Of a DNA stretch of 52,254 nucleotides, positions 40,338 through 48,958 are shown in pieces. Made by a program: the position numbers and the translations under genes. The DNA comes from Rhodospirillaceae bacterium. Lineage in GTDB: Bacteria > Pseudomonadota > Alphaproteobacteria > UBA8366. The notes beneath the pieces are model-generated. The model saw nothing but the letters and a program-made list of their open reading frames with translations. It did not search any database and was not told the origin of the DNA. The stretch lies in NCBI GenBank assembly GCA_002724395.1, contig PBOR01000029.1, positions 24,834-77,087 of the forward strand, given 5' to 3'. Positions within the stretch are counted from its first letter, which is position 1; every line of letters begins with the position of its first letter.

Positions 40338-41534
40338 TTAGGCTTTCAGTGCCTGGGCTAAATCCTCTTTGATGTCCTCTACGTCCTCAAGCCCAACGGA
40401 GAGCCGAATGAAGCCATCGGTGATGCCAAGGTGGGCTCGCCCCTCTGGTGTCAGCCGCTGATGGGTAGTGGTTGCCGGGTGTGTGGTAATACTTTTCGTG
40501 TCGCCAAGATTGTTGGAAATATCGATGACTTTGAACGCATTCAATAACGCAAAAGCTTTGTCCTTGCCGCCGTCCAACTCAAACGAGACAACAGAGCCAA
40601 AATCAGCCATTTGCTTTTTTGCAAGGTCGTGCTGCGGATGGCTTTCCAGGCCGGGATAGATCACTTTGTTTATGCCATTTTGGGTTTCCAACCACCGTGC
40701 TACTTCATTTGTATTTCGGCAATGGCGCTCAACCCTCAAATCTAGTGTCTCTAAACCTTTGAGCATCACCCAAGCATTAAACGGGCTGCAGGATGGGCCA
40801 GTGTGACGAATAAAGGGTTGCAGGTGATCATCATAGAAGCTTTGTTTGCCGAGGATGGCGCCGGCCAGCGCCCGGCCTTGTCCATCGATATGCTTAGTTG
40901 CAGAATACACCACTATGTCTGCGCCTAGTTCGAGTGGTTTTTGTAGGACTGGCGTCGCCACCACATTGTCTACCACCACCTGTCCCCCGGCCGCATGGGT
41001 AAGCTCCGCGACCCGTTCCAGGTCAATTATTTCTAACGTAGGATTCGAAGGCGTTTCAAAAAATACAGCTTGCGTTGGCTTCGAAAGTGCTTTTTCCCAT
41101 TGATTTAAATCGGTGCCATCGACGAATTCCGTCTCTATGCCAAAGCGCGGTAGAATTTCTCCGATGATATAATCGCACGACCCAAACAACGCGCGTGATG
41201 CCACCACCCGATCGCCAGCTTTAACGATTGCTAGCATGGCGTTGAAGACAGCTGACATACCGCTGGCAGTTGCCGTGCAAGTTTCGGCGCCCTCCAGCAA
41301 ACACATCCGGTCTTGAAAAGCCGAAACTGTGGGATTGCCGTAGCGGGTGTAAATGAACCTATCGGCCTCGCCCTTGAAGGCCGCCTCAGCATCCTCCGCA
41401 TTGTCATAGACGAAGCCTGAGGTCATAGAGATTGCTTCGGCGGTCTCTCTGTGCGCGCTTCGATCAAGTCCGCCGCGTACCATTTTGGTTTGCATCCGCC
41501 AGGTAGGGTCTACCTTTTTGCCATCGCCTGCCAT
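40338..41534 (-). CDS. metZ: O-succinylhomoserine sulfhydrylase
   Basis: This 398-aa PLP enzyme of the Cys/Met metabolism family forms homocysteine from O-succinylhomoserine and sulfide. Visible blocks are TSGFVYDNAEDAEAAF, FIYTRYGNPTVSAFQDR, the PLP lysine in VVYSATKHIDGQGRALAGA, and NNLGDTKSITTHPATTTH. The start at 41534 is chosen because AAGGAGGAG lies just upstream; a longer frame to 41570 is not supported. The gene is preceded by a SAM-II riboswitch and terminator, which fits a methionine-pathway role and distinguishes it from cystathionine gamma-lyase-type relatives. Confidence 0.93.
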   Translation of the reverse strand: MAGDGKKVDPTWRMQTKMVRGGLDRSAHRETAEAISMTSGFVYDNAEDAEAAFKGEADRFIYTRYGNPTVSAFQDRMCLLEGAETCTATASGMSAVFNAMLAIVKAGDRVVASRALFGSCDYIIGEILPRFGIETEFVDGTDLNQWEKALSKPTQAVFFETPSNPTLEIIDLERVAELTHAAGGQVVVDNVVATPVLQKPLELGADIVVYSATKHIDGQGRALAGAILGKQSFYDDHLQPFIRHTGPSCSPFNAWVMLKGLETLDLRVERHCRNTNEVARWLETQNGINKVIYPGLESHPQHDLAKKQMADFGSVVSFELDGGKDKAFALLNAFKVIDISNNLGDTKSITTHPATTTHQRLTPEGRAHLGITDGFIRLSVGLEDVEDIKEDLAQALKA

Positions 41535-41570
41535 GTTCTCCTCCTTCACGGCATATTGCCGCAAAACCAA

Positions 41571-41597
41571 AAGCCCCGATCGGTCGGATCAGGGCTT
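41571..41597 (-). terminator. Intrinsic terminator in the metZ leader (riboswitch expression platform)
   Basis: On the minus strand AAGCCCTGATC and GATCGGGGCTT form an 11-bp stem (with one G-U) around CGACC, followed by TTTTGGTTTT. It lies between the SAM-II aptamer and metZ. The loop region contains TCCGACC, perfectly complementary to the 3' strand of the aptamer. Confidence 0.88.
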
Positions 41598-41614
41598 CTT
41601 TTTTAGAAGACACT

Positions 41615-41669
41615 CCGACCTTTTAGCTAAGTTATTTTGCGTAGCCGCAAGCCGGTCGGGCCAAATCAC
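41615..41669 (-). ncRNA. SAM-II riboswitch upstream of metZ
   Basis: On the minus strand the conserved SAM-II elements occur in order: TGATTTG (plus positions 41662-41668), the GGCTTGCGGC segment with the short TTGCG/CGCAA helix, an A-rich linker, and AGCTAAA (41622-41628) next to GGTCGG. CCGACC in the first half (41654-41659) pairs with that GGTCGG (41615-41620), the second helix of the pseudoknot. SAM-II is found mainly in Alphaproteobacteria before metA/metZ/metX genes. High SAM should lower metZ expression. Confidence 0.88.
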
Positions 41670-41680
41670 TACGTATATGA

Positions 41681-41709
41681 ACGTTAGGACTGAAGAGATG
41701 TGCTGTCAA
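41681..41709 (-). promoter_or_regulatory. Promoter of the SAM-II/metZ transcript
   Basis: On the minus strand a perfect TTGACA (plus positions 41704-41709) is followed by 17 bp and TAACGT (41681-41686; three of six bases of the -10 consensus). The predicted start is a few bases before the SAM-II aptamer. Confidence 0.55.
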
Positions 41710-41922
41710 TAAGCATTATGGTGGGGGGTGCTTCTTGGGTAAATGGTCCGCAAAGTAATAGAGTCTCTTAAACAACAAACAAGATTTTATATGGTGCGAT
41801 AGCGCTTGCTGCAATCGAGTTGCTAACGTGGGTTTGCCTGGATAACTTTCGGAGACCACTTCATTCGTCTTTTATTTACTTGCTGAAATTCCAAGTTTCC
41901 TTGCTGATGCGCAACTGACAAA
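41710..41922. other. Gap between metZ promoter and CoA-ester lyase gene
   Basis: Together with the metZ leader this makes a gene-free stretch of nearly 390 bp. In these 213 bp I see no convincing open frame, repeat or terminator. Confidence 0.5.
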
Positions 41923-42852
41923 TCATTTTGCTGCCGCCGCCATTTTCGCTTCGCGCTGTGTGATGCCTTCTTCGATAGCTAGTAAGTTTTGTGCCCGGTA
42001 TACCACTGGATAATCAACCATTTTGCCATCTACTTCCAAAGATGCTCGACCCGCGGCTACGGCTTCGTCAAAGGCTAAGATAATTTTCCTTGCGTTCATG
42101 ATTTCTTCTTTTGTTGGACGGAACTCTTGGTTCAGGATAGGTACTATCTTGGGATGTACGCAGGCGGCACCTTGGAAACCAAAACGCCGCGAAGTGCGGA
42201 TAACTTCCCTCATTCCCTCCACATCATTGTAATTGGCAACAGTGCCAATAATTCCCATGGGTGTGATGCCAGCAGCGCGCGCAGCAATAATGGCCTGCTG
42301 TTTTGGGAAGAGCATGACATCCGGTTCTGGTAAAACACCTAGTGAGGTTGCGAAGTCTTCGCTACCAAGCGTCATGGCCATTACACGCGAACTAGCCTTG
42401 GCTATATTTTCCATTCGAAAAAATGCTTCTGCGGTTTCCACCATGGCGATCATCTTGGTCGTGCCGACCGCCATGCCTCTTTCGGCCTCCAACTCGTCCA
42501 TAACTTCCGATAAAAGTCGCAAGTGGCCTGGGCCATCAACTTTGGTTACGGCGACCGCCTGAACGCGCGGTGAAATGGTTTCTTCAAGGTCAGGAATGGC
42601 CAAACGGAGCGGTTGATTGATACGCACGACCACGTCTGCGCCCGCTTGTGACACGGTTGCGGCAGCCTCTTGGACCAATTTTCGGGCATCTGCCTTGTCT
42701 GCTGTCGCAATACTATCCTCCAAATCTAGCTGTAACGCATCTGCGCCGCGTGTATGCGCCTTGGAGACAAAGCGTTTTACATTTACCGGAACAAACATAA
42801 GGGAGCGCCAGACGGGAGTCTCTTCAGGTAAGTTCATAGTGTTTGTCGGCAT
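41923..42852 (-). CDS. HpcH/HpaI-type CoA ester lyase (citrate lyase beta-like)
   Basis: This 309-aa protein matches the CitE/malyl-CoA lyase family: SLMFVPVNVKRF at the first strand, LQLDLEDSI with the acidic Mg-binding residues, IAMVETAEAFFRMENIA and MTLGSEDFATSLG. Such enzymes cleave or form beta-hydroxyacyl-CoA (malyl-CoA, citramalyl-CoA, methylmalyl-CoA) or hydrolyse it. The start at 42852 is supported by AAGGGA about 6 nt upstream; a longer frame to 42867 is possible. It is a single-gene unit, divergent from rfbB over 120 bp. Its substrate is unknown, but it adds another CoA-ester step to the window. Confidence 0.88.
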   Translation of the reverse strand: MPTNTMNLPEETPVWRSLMFVPVNVKRFVSKAHTRGADALQLDLEDSIATADKADARKLVQEAAATVSQAGADVVVRINQPLRLAIPDLEETISPRVQAVAVTKVDGPGHLRLLSEVMDELEAERGMAVGTTKMIAMVETAEAFFRMENIAKASSRVMAMTLGSEDFATSLGVLPEPDVMLFPKQQAIIAARAAGITPMGIIGTVANYNDVEGMREVIRTSRRFGFQGAACVHPKIVPILNQEFRPTKEEIMNARKIILAFDEAVAAGRASLEVDGKMVDYPVVYRAQNLLAIEEGITQREAKMAAAAK

Positions 42853-42972
42853 AATTCTTCCCTTCATAGGTGGTTGAGTTCTTGATTAGGCGGCGCGATC
42901 CTGCCGGTTTCATAGCACATTGGCAATAGTTTCACCCTTGACCGCAAGGCGAGTGTATCCGAAGTAAAGGGG

Positions 42973-44028
42973 ATGAAAATTTTGGTTACAGGCGGCGCGG
43001 GCTTTATTGGTTCGGCAGTAGTGCGACACTTGGTCGGCGATCTAGGTATGTCAGTGGTTAATCTCGACAAACTCACCTATGCAGGAGGGTTGGAATCGGT
43101 CGCGGCAGTGTCCGATTCGGATGCATTAGCATTTGAACAGGTCGATATTTCCGATCGAGCTGCGGTAGAGAGAGTGTTTGCCGATCATGCCCCTAAAGCG
43201 GTTATGCACCTTGCTGCTGAATCCCACGTGGACCGGTCAATTGACTGCCCATCTGCTTTTGTCGAGACTAACGTCAACGGTACCTTCACGATGCTTGATA
43301 CGGCGTTAGCCTATTGGCGCGGCTTGTCCTTTAAAGCGCAAAAAGAATTTCGCTTTCTGCATGTTTCGACCGACGAGGTTTATGGCGCGCTTGGCGGTGA
43401 GGGCCTTTTTACGGAAGATAGTCAGTATAGGCCTAGTTCGCCCTATGCAGCCTCCAAAGCGGCGGCTGATCATTTTGCTCGAGCTTGGCACCACACATAC
43501 GGTTTGCCGGTGGTGGTAACAAATTGTTCTAATAATTACGGCCCGTATCAATTTCCGGAAAAAATGATTCCAACCATGGTTTTGGCTGCGATTGCTGGCG
43601 ATAGGCTACCAGTATATGGAGATGGAAGTAACGTGCGCGATTGGTTGCATGTGGAGGACCATGCGGAAGCACTTTACACGGTGCTGACTAAAGGTAGGCC
43701 CGGTGAGGTTTATAATATCGGCGGTGATAATGAACGTCGCAATCTCGAGGTGGTGGAAGCTATTTGTGCGGAACTAGATCAACTGCTGTTAAATTCAAAG
43801 AATAAACCACACCGTAATTTGATTGAGTTTGTTACCGATAGGCCCGGACACGATTTTCGCTATGCCATAGACGGTAGCAAGTTAGAGAGAGAACTAGGCT
43901 GGTCGGCAAAATGGAAGTTCGAGAAAGGATTGGCTGAAACCGTACGCTGGTACCTGGAAAATCGTGATTGGTGGGAGCCAATCCAGAAAATTTATTCAAG
44001 GGGCCGTCAGGGCCTTGGAAACGCTTAA
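42973..44028 (+). CDS. rfbB: dTDP-glucose 4,6-dehydratase
   Basis: This 351-aa extended SDR has the Rossmann TGGAGFIGS (6-14), [33 protein letters not shown] and the YxxxK catalytic site ([11 protein letters not shown]), with [14 protein letters not shown] and [12 protein letters not shown] further on. These blocks are specific for RmlB/RfbB, which converts dTDP-glucose to the 4-keto-6-deoxy sugar for rhamnose and related sugars. rmlA, rmlC and rmlD are not nearby, so the gene stands outside its usual cluster. It is followed 20 bp later by a VOC protein and then a TauD-type dioxygenase on the same strand. Confidence 0.93.
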   Translation: MKILVTGGAGFIGSAVVRHLVGDLGMSVVNLDKLTYAGGLESVAAVSDSDALAFEQVDISDRAAVERVFADHAPKAVMHLAAESHVDRSIDCPSAFVETNVNGTFTMLDTALAYWRGLSFKAQKEFRFLHVSTDEVYGALGGEGLFTEDSQYRPSSPYAASKAAADHFARAWHHTYGLPVVVTNCSNNYGPYQFPEKMIPTMVLAAIAGDRLPVYGDGSNVRDWLHVEDHAEALYTVLTKGRPGEVYNIGGDNERRNLEVVEAICAELDQLLLNSKNKPHRNLIEFVTDRPGHDFRYAIDGSKLERELGWSAKWKFEKGLAETVRWYLENRDWWEPIQKIYSRGRQGLGNA

Positions 44029-44048
44029 GGTATAGGGATTTTTGGGAT

Positions 44049-44432
44049 ATGGAAATTGACCATATTGATCACTTTGTGATTACGGCTGCTGATGTAGACA
44101 TCACGTGCGAGTTCTACGAACGCACTCTCGGTATGAAAGTAAAAGAATTTGCCGAAGGCCGGAGGGCTCTTTATTTCGGTAACCAGAAAATTAATGTGCA
44201 TCCAAAGGTTGGCGTTGGACCCAGTTTGCGAGCTCAGCGGCCTTCAATAGGCAGTGCCGATTTTTGCCTTATTACTAAATCTTCCATCGAGGAAGTGCTT
44301 GGCCAATTAAGTAATGAGGGCGTGCCGGTCGAAGTAGGTCCAGTTGAACGTTCCGGCGCGATTGGGCCGATCAAGTCGGTTTATTTCCGCGACCCCGATG
44401 GTAATCTGGTGGAAGTCTCAAGGTACAGTTAG
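44049..44432 (+). CDS. VOC (glyoxalase/dioxygenase superfamily) protein
   Basis: This 127-aa single-repeat vicinal-oxygen-chelate protein starts at 44049 with MEIDHIDHFVI and ends with YFRDPDGNLVEVSRYS, the typical last strand with the metal-binding Glu. The intervening FYERTLGMKVKEFAEGRRAL and FGNQKINVHPK match a common bacterial branch often labelled virulence-type VOC protein. Metal ligands seem present (His near the N-terminus, His in NVHP, Glu in LVEVS). A longer in-frame version from 43968 would run back into rfbB and lacks family support. The activity is unknown; isomerisation, bond cleavage or resistance are all possible in this superfamily. Confidence 0.85.
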   Translation: MEIDHIDHFVITAADVDITCEFYERTLGMKVKEFAEGRRALYFGNQKINVHPKVGVGPSLRAQRPSIGSADFCLITKSSIEEVLGQLSNEGVPVEVGPVERSGAIGPIKSVYFRDPDGNLVEVSRYS

Positions 44433-44447
44433 CAGAGTGGAAAGAGT

Positions 44448-45293
44448 ATGTTCGATATAAAGCCGGTCTCCGACGTGATAGGCGCTGAAGTGTCTGGTGC
44501 GGATTTAGCCGAAGTCGATGATGCAGCATTCGATGAAATTCAATTAGCCTGGATGGAGCATTGCGTTTTGCTGTTTCGCGATCAAAAGATCGATGCGGGA
44601 GAACTTGTGGCCTTCAGCAAGCGTTTCGGCGAACTAGATATCGCACCGCCCAACGAAAATGGAGAAGGTGGCTTCGGAGGATTTTCGGAGGTGCTGGTGC
44701 TTTCTAATGTTAAAGAGAATGGCAAAGCTATTGGTGCGCTCGGTAATGCTGAAGCGCAGTGGCACACGGATATGAATTATCTAGATAAGCCGCCAACGGG
44801 TAGTGTCCTATTAAGTGTAGAAGTACCGGACAAGGGCGGTGATACGGGATTCAGTAATATGTATCGTGCCCTGGAAGATCTCCCTAGCTCAATACGTCAA
44901 CGTGTTGAAGGTCTAAAGATTAAGCATGATAGCAGCACCAATAGTGGTGGCTATTTGCGTGAGGGGGCAGAGCCCGTCACCGACGTTACAACTTGTCCCG
45001 GCGCAATCCATCCGATCATTCGTACTCATCCAGAGACCGGGCGAAAAGCACTTTATCTGGGTCGTCGGCGCAGCGCATACATTATGGGTATGTCTCTGGA
45101 GGGGTCTGAATTATTACTAGATGAATTGTGGGCTCATGCCTCGCAACCTAAATACGCATGGCACCATCAATGGCGTATCGGTGATGTTGTGATTTGGGAT
45201 AATCGCTGTTCCATGCATCGTCGTGATAGTTTTGACGATAGCAAACGTCGAATCATGCATCGTACCCAGATTATGGGCGATCGGCCGTTTTAA
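44448..45293 (+). CDS. TauD/TfdA family 2OG-Fe(II) dioxygenase (second copy)
   Basis: This 281-aa dioxygenase is a clear paralogue of the one at 38154 and keeps the triad His106 and Asp108 (WHTDMNY) and His257 (IWDNRCSMHRRDSF), with the Arg in RRIMHRTQI. Shared blocks include RTHPETGRKALY and DELW. Compared with the other copy the N-terminus is shorter and a glycine-rich loop (ENGEGGFGGFSEV) differs, consistent with another substrate. It follows the VOC gene by 15 bp and converges with the TSUP exporter gene after 9 bp. The substrate is unknown. Confidence 0.9.
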   Translation: MFDIKPVSDVIGAEVSGADLAEVDDAAFDEIQLAWMEHCVLLFRDQKIDAGELVAFSKRFGELDIAPPNENGEGGFGGFSEVLVLSNVKENGKAIGALGNAEAQWHTDMNYLDKPPTGSVLLSVEVPDKGGDTGFSNMYRALEDLPSSIRQRVEGLKIKHDSSTNSGGYLREGAEPVTDVTTCPGAIHPIIRTHPETGRKALYLGRRRSAYIMGMSLEGSELLLDELWAHASQPKYAWHHQWRIGDVVIWDNRCSMHRRDSFDDSKRRIMHRTQIMGDRPF

Positions 45294-45302
45294 GAATCTT
45301 GC

Positions 45303-46049
45303 TTAAGAAAACGCTTTGCGTATCAAATTGGCGCCGCTGAGCAGCATCAATATCAATACCATGAGTCGGAACGGCTTTTCCGCAATGCGTTGCCGTGCCT
45401 TTTGACCCGCTAACTGTCCAGCAAACATTGGTAGCGCGGCAAGTGCTGACCATAAAATAATTTGCCACGTGAGGAAATTATAGGTAGCTAGGAACACCAT
45501 TAGAGCGAGGACGCCCGTCAGGTACGCAATTCCGATGGCAGCAATAAATTTTTCCTTCGGTAACTTCAATGCGACCATATACATCAGTACGGGTGGCAAG
45601 AAACCAGAGATGCCGCCAACCAATCCACCTATAAACCCTGTAGGAACGCTAATTCGTCGTGCTGTCGGGGCCGAGAGTTTCCATTTCGGCTGGGTATAAA
45701 TCAGAATCGCAAAGCTAATAACTATTACGCCGACGATCCCGCTGACCAAAAATGAATCAACTGCGGTGAGCACTTTTGCGCCGATGCCGACGCCGGGAGT
45801 GATGGCGAGGTAGAGCGGCCAATGGAAGTTCCAGACTTCGCCGGTGAATTTATTGCTGCCAATTTGCCAAATATTGGCGATCAAAACCGGGACAGTCATC
45901 AATGCAACTGCAATTGGAATGTCTACGAAGATTGCTGCTAGAGAAACCGAAATGAGCGCGAGACTAATGCCAGAGGCGCCTTTGCAGAACCCACCGAACA
46001 TCATAGCCGTGGCGACGCCAATTACGGTTTGGAGGTTGCCTTCAATCAT
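45303..46049 (-). CDS. TSUP (TauE/SafE) family sulfite/anion exporter
   Basis: This 248-aa membrane protein with about eight hydrophobic segments matches the TSUP family: GVATAMMFGGFCKGASG in the first half and PTGFIGGLVGGISGFLPPVLMYMVAL at the start of the inverted second repeat. Family members export sulfite, sulfoacetate or other organosulfur anions. It converges with a TauD-type dioxygenase gene whose relatives release sulfite, so disposal of sulfite is a plausible but unproven role. It is divergent from the hydroxypyruvate-isomerase-like gene (117-bp gap). No clear ribosome-binding site precedes the ATG. Confidence 0.87.
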   Translation of the reverse strand: MIEGNLQTVIGVATAMMFGGFCKGASGISLALISVSLAAIFVDIPIAVALMTVPVLIANIWQIGSNKFTGEVWNFHWPLYLAITPGVGIGAKVLTAVDSFLVSGIVGVIVISFAILIYTQPKWKLSAPTARRISVPTGFIGGLVGGISGFLPPVLMYMVALKLPKEKFIAAIGIAYLTGVLALMVFLATYNFLTWQIILWSALAALPMFAGQLAGQKARQRIAEKPFRLMVLILMLLSGANLIRKAFS

Positions 46050-46166
46050 GGATTGCCCGGTGTGTTGGAGTTAGAAAAGTGATAAAGATCTAACACGAAT
46101 AGTGGATAAAGCTCTCTTAAAACAGGCAGCGGTGTTTTAGAATAGCGAGAACCGTTGGGAGGATAT

Positions 46167-46958
46167 ATGCCGAAATTTGCTGCTAATCTTACTTATATGT
46201 TTCCGGAGTTAGAGCCAAAATGCCGGTTTTCAGCTGCTGCCAAGGCAGGATTCAAAGCCGTTGAAATACTACGCCCCTACGACTTCGAAAAAAACGAAGT
46301 AAAGGCGTTGCTCAATGATAACGGTTTGCAGTTTTTGTTGCTTAACACGCGGGGGGGAAACCCGGATAAGAACGAACGCGGTCTCGGAGCGTTGCCGGGA
46401 AGAGAGGCGGATTTCCGTCAAACCTTTGACCAGGCACTCGATTATGTAGTTGCACTTGGCGGCAGATTCATTCACGTAATGGCGGGAACGGTTCCTGAAG
46501 ATATTGCGTCGGAAGCGTGTGAGGATTGTTTTGTAGAGAATTTAAAGGTGGTGGCCCCGGTTGCAGAGGCAGAGGGGGTGACGCTTTTATTAGAGCCTCT
46601 TAATACGCAAGATATGCCCAACTATCTTCATACCAATACAGACCATACCCGGCGTATTATTGAAGCAGTTTGTGCGCCTAACATAGCAATGCAGTACGAC
46701 TTCTACCACATGCAAGTAATGCAAGGTGGCCTGGCAAGGCATCTTGAAACCAACCTAGATATTATCGGCCACGTGCAATTCTCGAGTGTGCCAGGGCGGC
46801 ATGAGCCGCAGCACGGCGAGGTGAATTTGCCGTTTCTTTTCCAACGATTGGATGAGTTGGGCTATGACGGTTGGGTGGGCTGCGAATATTCCCCCAAGGG
46901 CGATAGCTGGGATGGCCTCTCGTGGGCTGTTCCTTACGGTTTTAATGCGGAGCGATAG
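46167..46958 (+). CDS. Hydroxypyruvate isomerase / 2-oxo-tetronate isomerase-like protein
   Basis: This 263-aa TIM-barrel protein of the xylose-isomerase-like family matches the Hyi/OtnI group: FAANLTYMFPELE at the N-terminus, the metal Glu in LLLEPLNTQDMPNY, MQYDFYHMQVMQGG, HVQFSSVPGRHEPQHGE and the C-terminal Glu in WVGCEYSPKG. It isomerises a 2-hydroxy-3-oxo acid. The start at 46167 is supported by GGGAGGA; a TTG at 46155 would include that site. The OsmC gene follows with a 2-bp gap, so the two form an operon. The absence of an adjacent OtnK/OtnC pair leaves the exact substrate open. Confidence 0.88.
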   Translation: MPKFAANLTYMFPELEPKCRFSAAAKAGFKAVEILRPYDFEKNEVKALLNDNGLQFLLLNTRGGNPDKNERGLGALPGREADFRQTFDQALDYVVALGGRFIHVMAGTVPEDIASEACEDCFVENLKVVAPVAEAEGVTLLLEPLNTQDMPNYLHTNTDHTRRIIEAVCAPNIAMQYDFYHMQVMQGGLARHLETNLDIIGHVQFSSVPGRHEPQHGEVNLPFLFQRLDELGYDGWVGCEYSPKGDSWDGLSWAVPYGFNAER

Positions 46959-46960
46959 CG

Positions 46961-47395
46961 ATGAGCGATACTATGAAAGCGCGGGTTAAGTGGATTGAGG
47001 CGCGTACTTTTTTAGGCGAATCTGGCAGCGGCCATGCAATTGTAATGGACGGTGCACCGGAATCTGGTGGGCGCGATCTCGGTATTCGCCCGATGGAAAC
47101 TTTATTGCTCGGAATGGGCGGCTGTACTGCGTTTGACGTGGTCCATATCCTCGAAAAATCAAGGGAAAAAGTGAAAGATTGCATTCTCGAAATGGAAGCA
47201 GAACGTGCGCCCGATGACCCGAAGGTATTCACGCAAATCCGGCTTCGTTATTTGGTGAGCGGAAAAGACCTATCTCGAGAGAAAGTGGAGCGTGCGGTCA
47301 ATTTATCCGCTGAAAAATATTGCTCGGCATCGATTATGCTGGGCGAGAGTGCAGAGATTGGCCACGAGATCGTGCTTTTAGACGAAGCAGACTAG
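46961..47395 (+). CDS. OsmC family protein
   Basis: This 144-aa protein has the OsmC/YhfA layout with the two conserved cysteines, Cys55 in GMGGCTAFDVV and Cys121 in AEKYCSASIML, which in this family reduce organic hydroperoxides. The Glu/Arg environment (RPMETLLLG) is also typical. It follows the isomerase-like gene by two bases. Its TAG shares the four bases CTAG with the stop codon of the oppositely oriented flavin reductase gene, so the two coding regions overlap at their ends. Confidence 0.9.
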   Translation: MSDTMKARVKWIEARTFLGESGSGHAIVMDGAPESGGRDLGIRPMETLLLGMGGCTAFDVVHILEKSREKVKDCILEMEAERAPDDPKVFTQIRLRYLVSGKDLSREKVERAVNLSAEKYCSASIMLGESAEIGHEIVLLDEAD

Positions 47396-48822
47396 AAGGG
47401 TAGCCGCAAGAGGAAGCGCACTATCTTCTTGGTTCGTTCGCTGAAGAGAGATGGTGTGTAGAAGCTGCCGGCAGCGCGTTTCGAAACTTCGCTTAGCGTT
47501 GGATAGGGAGTTACGACACTGGCCATAACTCCAATTTTCATTTTCTGTGAAATAGCCAATGCCCAAGGTAGAATTAGTTCCCCGGCCCTTGACCCAGCCA
47601 TGGAACAACCCAGGATGTGGCCTTTTTTGTCGGTGATGACCTTAATCATGCCATCGGTTTCCTGCTCCGCTTGAGCGCGGTCGGTTTCCGCAAATGCAAA
47701 ACGAAGTATGCGCAGATCGCTGCTGAGTTTCTCTTTGGCTTGGAGTTCGGTTTGACCCACATGTGCAATTTCTGGGTCAGTGTAAGTAACCCATGGGAAC
47801 GCGTCGTAATTCACTTTTGCGGGAAGTTTAAACAAAATATTTCGAATTATGATACCTGCATGGCAGCTCGCCGCATGGGTGAATTGCACACCACCTGTTA
47901 CATCGCCGATAGCAAAAACGCGCTTATTAGAGGTTCGTAGCCTGGCATCTACTTTAATGCCACGGCGATCAAATTTTATGCCGGCCTTTTGTAGATCAAG
48001 CCCGCTCGTATTGGGACTACGGCCTGCAGTAATTAGAAGGTGGGACCCGCTGATAACATTTTCTTGTCCATTCCTTTTGATCCAGACCGAAAGACCTTCG
48101 GTTTCTTGAGATACTTTGGTGATTTTGATGTTTTCGCGAATGTCAATTCCTTCTTTGATCATTCGCGTCTTAACCACTTCGGTAATCTCCGGGTCATCCT
48201 TGCCGAGCACCCTAAACATTTCCAGTAACGTGACTTTGGCGCCAAGACGCCGATGGGCTTGCGCTAGCTCGCTACCGATTGGACCGCCGCCGACTACGAT
48301 TAGGTGATCTGGCGCCTCGGTCAGATCGAAGACGGTTTTATTAGTTAGATAAGGTGTTGCGTCTATGCCTGGGATGGGTGGTATGTCGGCGGAAGAGCCA
48401 GTGGAAATGATGAATTTCTTCGCTTGGATAATCGTGTTTCCGGCAGCGACTTCTCGCGGTCCGGTAAAACGGCCTTCGTCATGGATTACCGTGACGCCAA
48501 GACCTTCAAAACGCTCGACGGAATCGTGGGGAGCGATAGCTGCAATGATCCCATGGATATGGTCATGGAGGTCCTGAAAATCGATTGTTGGTTCAACAGC
48601 CTTTAAGCCGAATTTTTTCGATTCTCGTATTACATGGGCTTTATGTGCTGCGGCAATAGTAGCCTTTGAGGGTACGCAGCCATAATTGAGACAGTCTCCC
48701 CCCATCTTACCGCGTTCGACTAGTACAATTTTAGCACCCATCTGTGATGCGGCCGCTGCAACAGACAAACCACCAGCGCCGCCGCCAATAACGCAAATGT
48801 CTGGTTTTAAAATATTGGCCAT
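47392..48822 (-). CDS. FAD-dependent pyridine-nucleotide disulfide oxidoreductase (dihydrolipoyl/mercuric reductase-like)
   Basis: This 476-aa flavoenzyme has FAD-binding CVIGGGAGGLSVA, the redox-active disulfide GGDCLNYGCVPSK, a NAD(P)-binding VVGGGPIGSELAQ and VFAIGDVTGG. The interface segment that in dihydrolipoamide dehydrogenase reads H-x-H-P-T-x-x-E is here VTPYPTLSEVSKRAAG: the catalytic His of the partner chain is not present, so it is not a standard Lpd. The C-terminus is short and basic. Such Lpd-like proteins occur beside TVP38-type or OsmC genes; substrate and electron acceptor are unknown. GAGGAG precedes the ATG, and pepN lies 136 bp upstream on the same strand. Confidence 0.82.
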   Translation of the reverse strand: MANILKPDICVIGGGAGGLSVAAAASQMGAKIVLVERGKMGGDCLNYGCVPSKATIAAAHKAHVIRESKKFGLKAVEPTIDFQDLHDHIHGIIAAIAPHDSVERFEGLGVTVIHDEGRFTGPREVAAGNTIIQAKKFIISTGSSADIPPIPGIDATPYLTNKTVFDLTEAPDHLIVVGGGPIGSELAQAHRRLGAKVTLLEMFRVLGKDDPEITEVVKTRMIKEGIDIRENIKITKVSQETEGLSVWIKRNGQENVISGSHLLITAGRSPNTSGLDLQKAGIKFDRRGIKVDARLRTSNKRVFAIGDVTGGVQFTHAASCHAGIIIRNILFKLPAKVNYDAFPWVTYTDPEIAHVGQTELQAKEKLSSDLRILRFAFAETDRAQAEQETDGMIKVITDKKGHILGCSMAGSRAGELILPWALAISQKMKIGVMASVVTPYPTLSEVSKRAAGSFYTPSLFSERTKKIVRFLLRLPF

Positions 48823-48958
48823 ATTGAAGTCTCCTCAAACAGCTAAAATAGCTCGAACGTTGAGTACGTATCCGCATATCACACCGACCGTTACTCGCCT
48901 TTTCACGTCTAATTGCCGGCCTAATAATCTCGGTATGAACAATTTGCGCCAAAAAATC

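Noticed and set aside
47392-48822. Mercuric reductase
   Set aside because: No N-terminal heavy-metal domain and no C-terminal vicinal Cys pair; only the general disulfide reductase fold is supported.
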